Position numbers and translations under genes: made by a program
Assembly: GCA_944393255.1 (NCBI GenBank)
Contig: CALXZP010000036.1
Span: 1 to 33,249 of the forward strand
DNA from: an uncultured Clostridia bacterium
GTDB taxonomy: Bacteria; Bacillota; Clostridia; UBA1381
Direction of reading: 5' to 3'
Length of the DNA: 33,249 nt
The notes under the pieces: model-generated
Seen by the model: the letters and a program-made list of their open reading frames with translations, nothing else
Databases searched by the model: none
Told to the model about the DNA's origin: nothing
In this document: one piece after another, positions 32,652 to 33,249 of the stretch
How the letters are laid out: every line of letters begins with the position of its first letter
How positions within the stretch are numbered: the stretch's first letter is position 1

Positions 32652-33249
32652 ATGGAACAAATAAAAACTGCCGCCGGGCATATTGAGGAGCTGTATAGTT
32701 ATACGGAAACGAAGGCGTACAGTCCGGATGACGGGCGAGGCTATGAGTACGCAAAGCGTATTTTTGACCTTGCAAGCTCTTTTATTGTAAGTGTGATATT
32801 GATAATACCATGCTTGATAATTGCGGCTGTTATATTTATAGCAGATCCGGGAAATCCGTTTTTTGTACAGGAACGCGTAGGAAAAGGCGGCAAGCCGATA
32901 AAAATAGTCAAATTCCGCAGTATGGTCAAAAATGCCGATGATCTGAAAAATATACTGTCGGCGGAGGAATACGAACGGTATTTAAAAGAGTTTAAGCTTG
33001 ACAACGATCCGAGGCTGCTGCCGCACAATATAGGAAAGTACATAAGAAAGTTCAGCATAGACGAGCTTCCGCAGATAATATTCAATATTTGTATCAGGGG
33101 CAATATGTCTGTGATAGGACCGAGACCAATACTTTTCAAGGAGCTTGAAATGAACTATACTCCGGAACAGTGCAGGGTTTTTACGAGCGTCAAGCCGGGT
33201 CTGACAGGATATTGGCAGGCTTACGGAAGAAATAATATTGGTTACAGTG
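32652..33249 (+). CDS. Phosphoglycosyl transferase initiating polysaccharide synthesis (partial, runs off the window)
   Basis: An open frame of 199 codons continues past the last base. After a short charged N terminus there is one hydrophobic segment (about 43-64). Next come the bacterial sugar transferase motifs: FVQERVGKGGKPIKIVKFRSM, DPRLLP, KFSIDELPQ, GNMSVIGPRP and KPGLTGYWQ. These define the short, single-membrane-segment phosphoglycosyl transferases (WbaP C-terminal/PglC type) that load the first sugar phosphate onto undecaprenyl phosphate. This is usually the first enzyme of a capsule or exopolysaccharide locus, so more such genes should follow. The start ATG lies after AAGGTG. A complete protein would be about 10-30 residues longer if of the short type. 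Confidence 0.9.
   Translation, partial: MEQIKTAAGHIEELYSYTETKAYSPDDGRGYEYAKRIFDLASSFIVSVILIIPCLIIAAVIFIADPGNPFFVQERVGKGGKPIKIVKFRSMVKNADDLKNILSAEEYERYLKEFKLDNDPRLLPHNIGKYIRKFSIDELPQIIFNICIRGNMSVIGPRPILFKELEMNYTPEQCRVFTSVKPGLTGYWQAYGRNNIGYS

Noticed and set aside
1..33249. tRNA, rRNA or CRISPR
   Set aside because: No cloverleaf with a TTCGA-type arm, no rRNA-like stretch and no regularly spaced repeats were seen in the intergenic regions.

Overview
The window reads as chromosomal DNA of an endospore-forming Firmicute of class Clostridia. The reasons are family and context, not a database match: scpA-scpB followed by a DUF2953 gene and the sporulation gene ytfJ (gerW); spoIIM beside xerD; the small clostridial form of ThiF next to ThiS/ThiG/ThiH; lysine synthesis through LL-diaminopimelate aminotransferase; an S-layer-homology (SLH) cell-wall enzyme; strong AGGAGG ribosome sites; and sigma-A type promoters. 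Genes are moderately GC-rich, with frequent ATA and AGA/AGG codons. Almost every gene lies on the + strand. I saw no rRNA, tRNA or CRISPR.

Layout. 1-1770: two metallophosphoesterases around a GtrA membrane protein. 1783-5346: a thiamine-thiazole operon, thiS-thiF-thiG-thiH-thiE, behind a good promoter and a compact hairpin/terminator leader that is not a TPP riboswitch. 5418-7079: an SLH-glucosaminidase, a 34-bp perfect palindrome and a small membrane protein. 7106-10294: an M50 protease, scpA, scpB, a DUF2953 gene and ytfJ. 10331-12839: a B12-binding-type radical SAM protein and its usual partner. 12909-15953: rpmE, rpsO and pnp, each with a structured leader. 16039-26817: a nitrogen-assimilation block of glnA, an ANTAR RNA-binding regulator, dapF, dapL, gltB and gltD. 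glnA and gltB each follow a terminator-bearing leader, and the two leaders share the 9-mer GCAAAGGCG at the start of the terminator stem. This suggests that the ANTAR protein acts by antitermination on both. 26949-28684: spoIIM and xerD.

The standout is 28705-30008, an AT-rich segment with a second, catalytically complete tyrosine recombinase gene. It is bracketed by two copies of a 21-bp site (arms TTTTAAGT and ACTTAAAA) whose 5-bp centres, TAGAT and ATCTA, are exact reverse complements, so the sites lie in inverted orientation. Just inside the left site, on the - strand, is a near-consensus promoter: TTGATT, 17 bp, TATTAT, with an extended -10 TG. As read here it points away from the downstream genes. 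Inversion would place it about 64 nt upstream of an 837-residue SF2 helicase-like gene with six helicase-associated repeats. That gene is followed by a phosphoglycosyl transferase gene (cut by the window end) that looks like the start of an exopolysaccharide or capsule locus. I read this as a self-contained invertible-promoter phase switch, captured in the OFF orientation.

Operons and regulation are inferred from spacing and sequence alone; nothing was run against a database.
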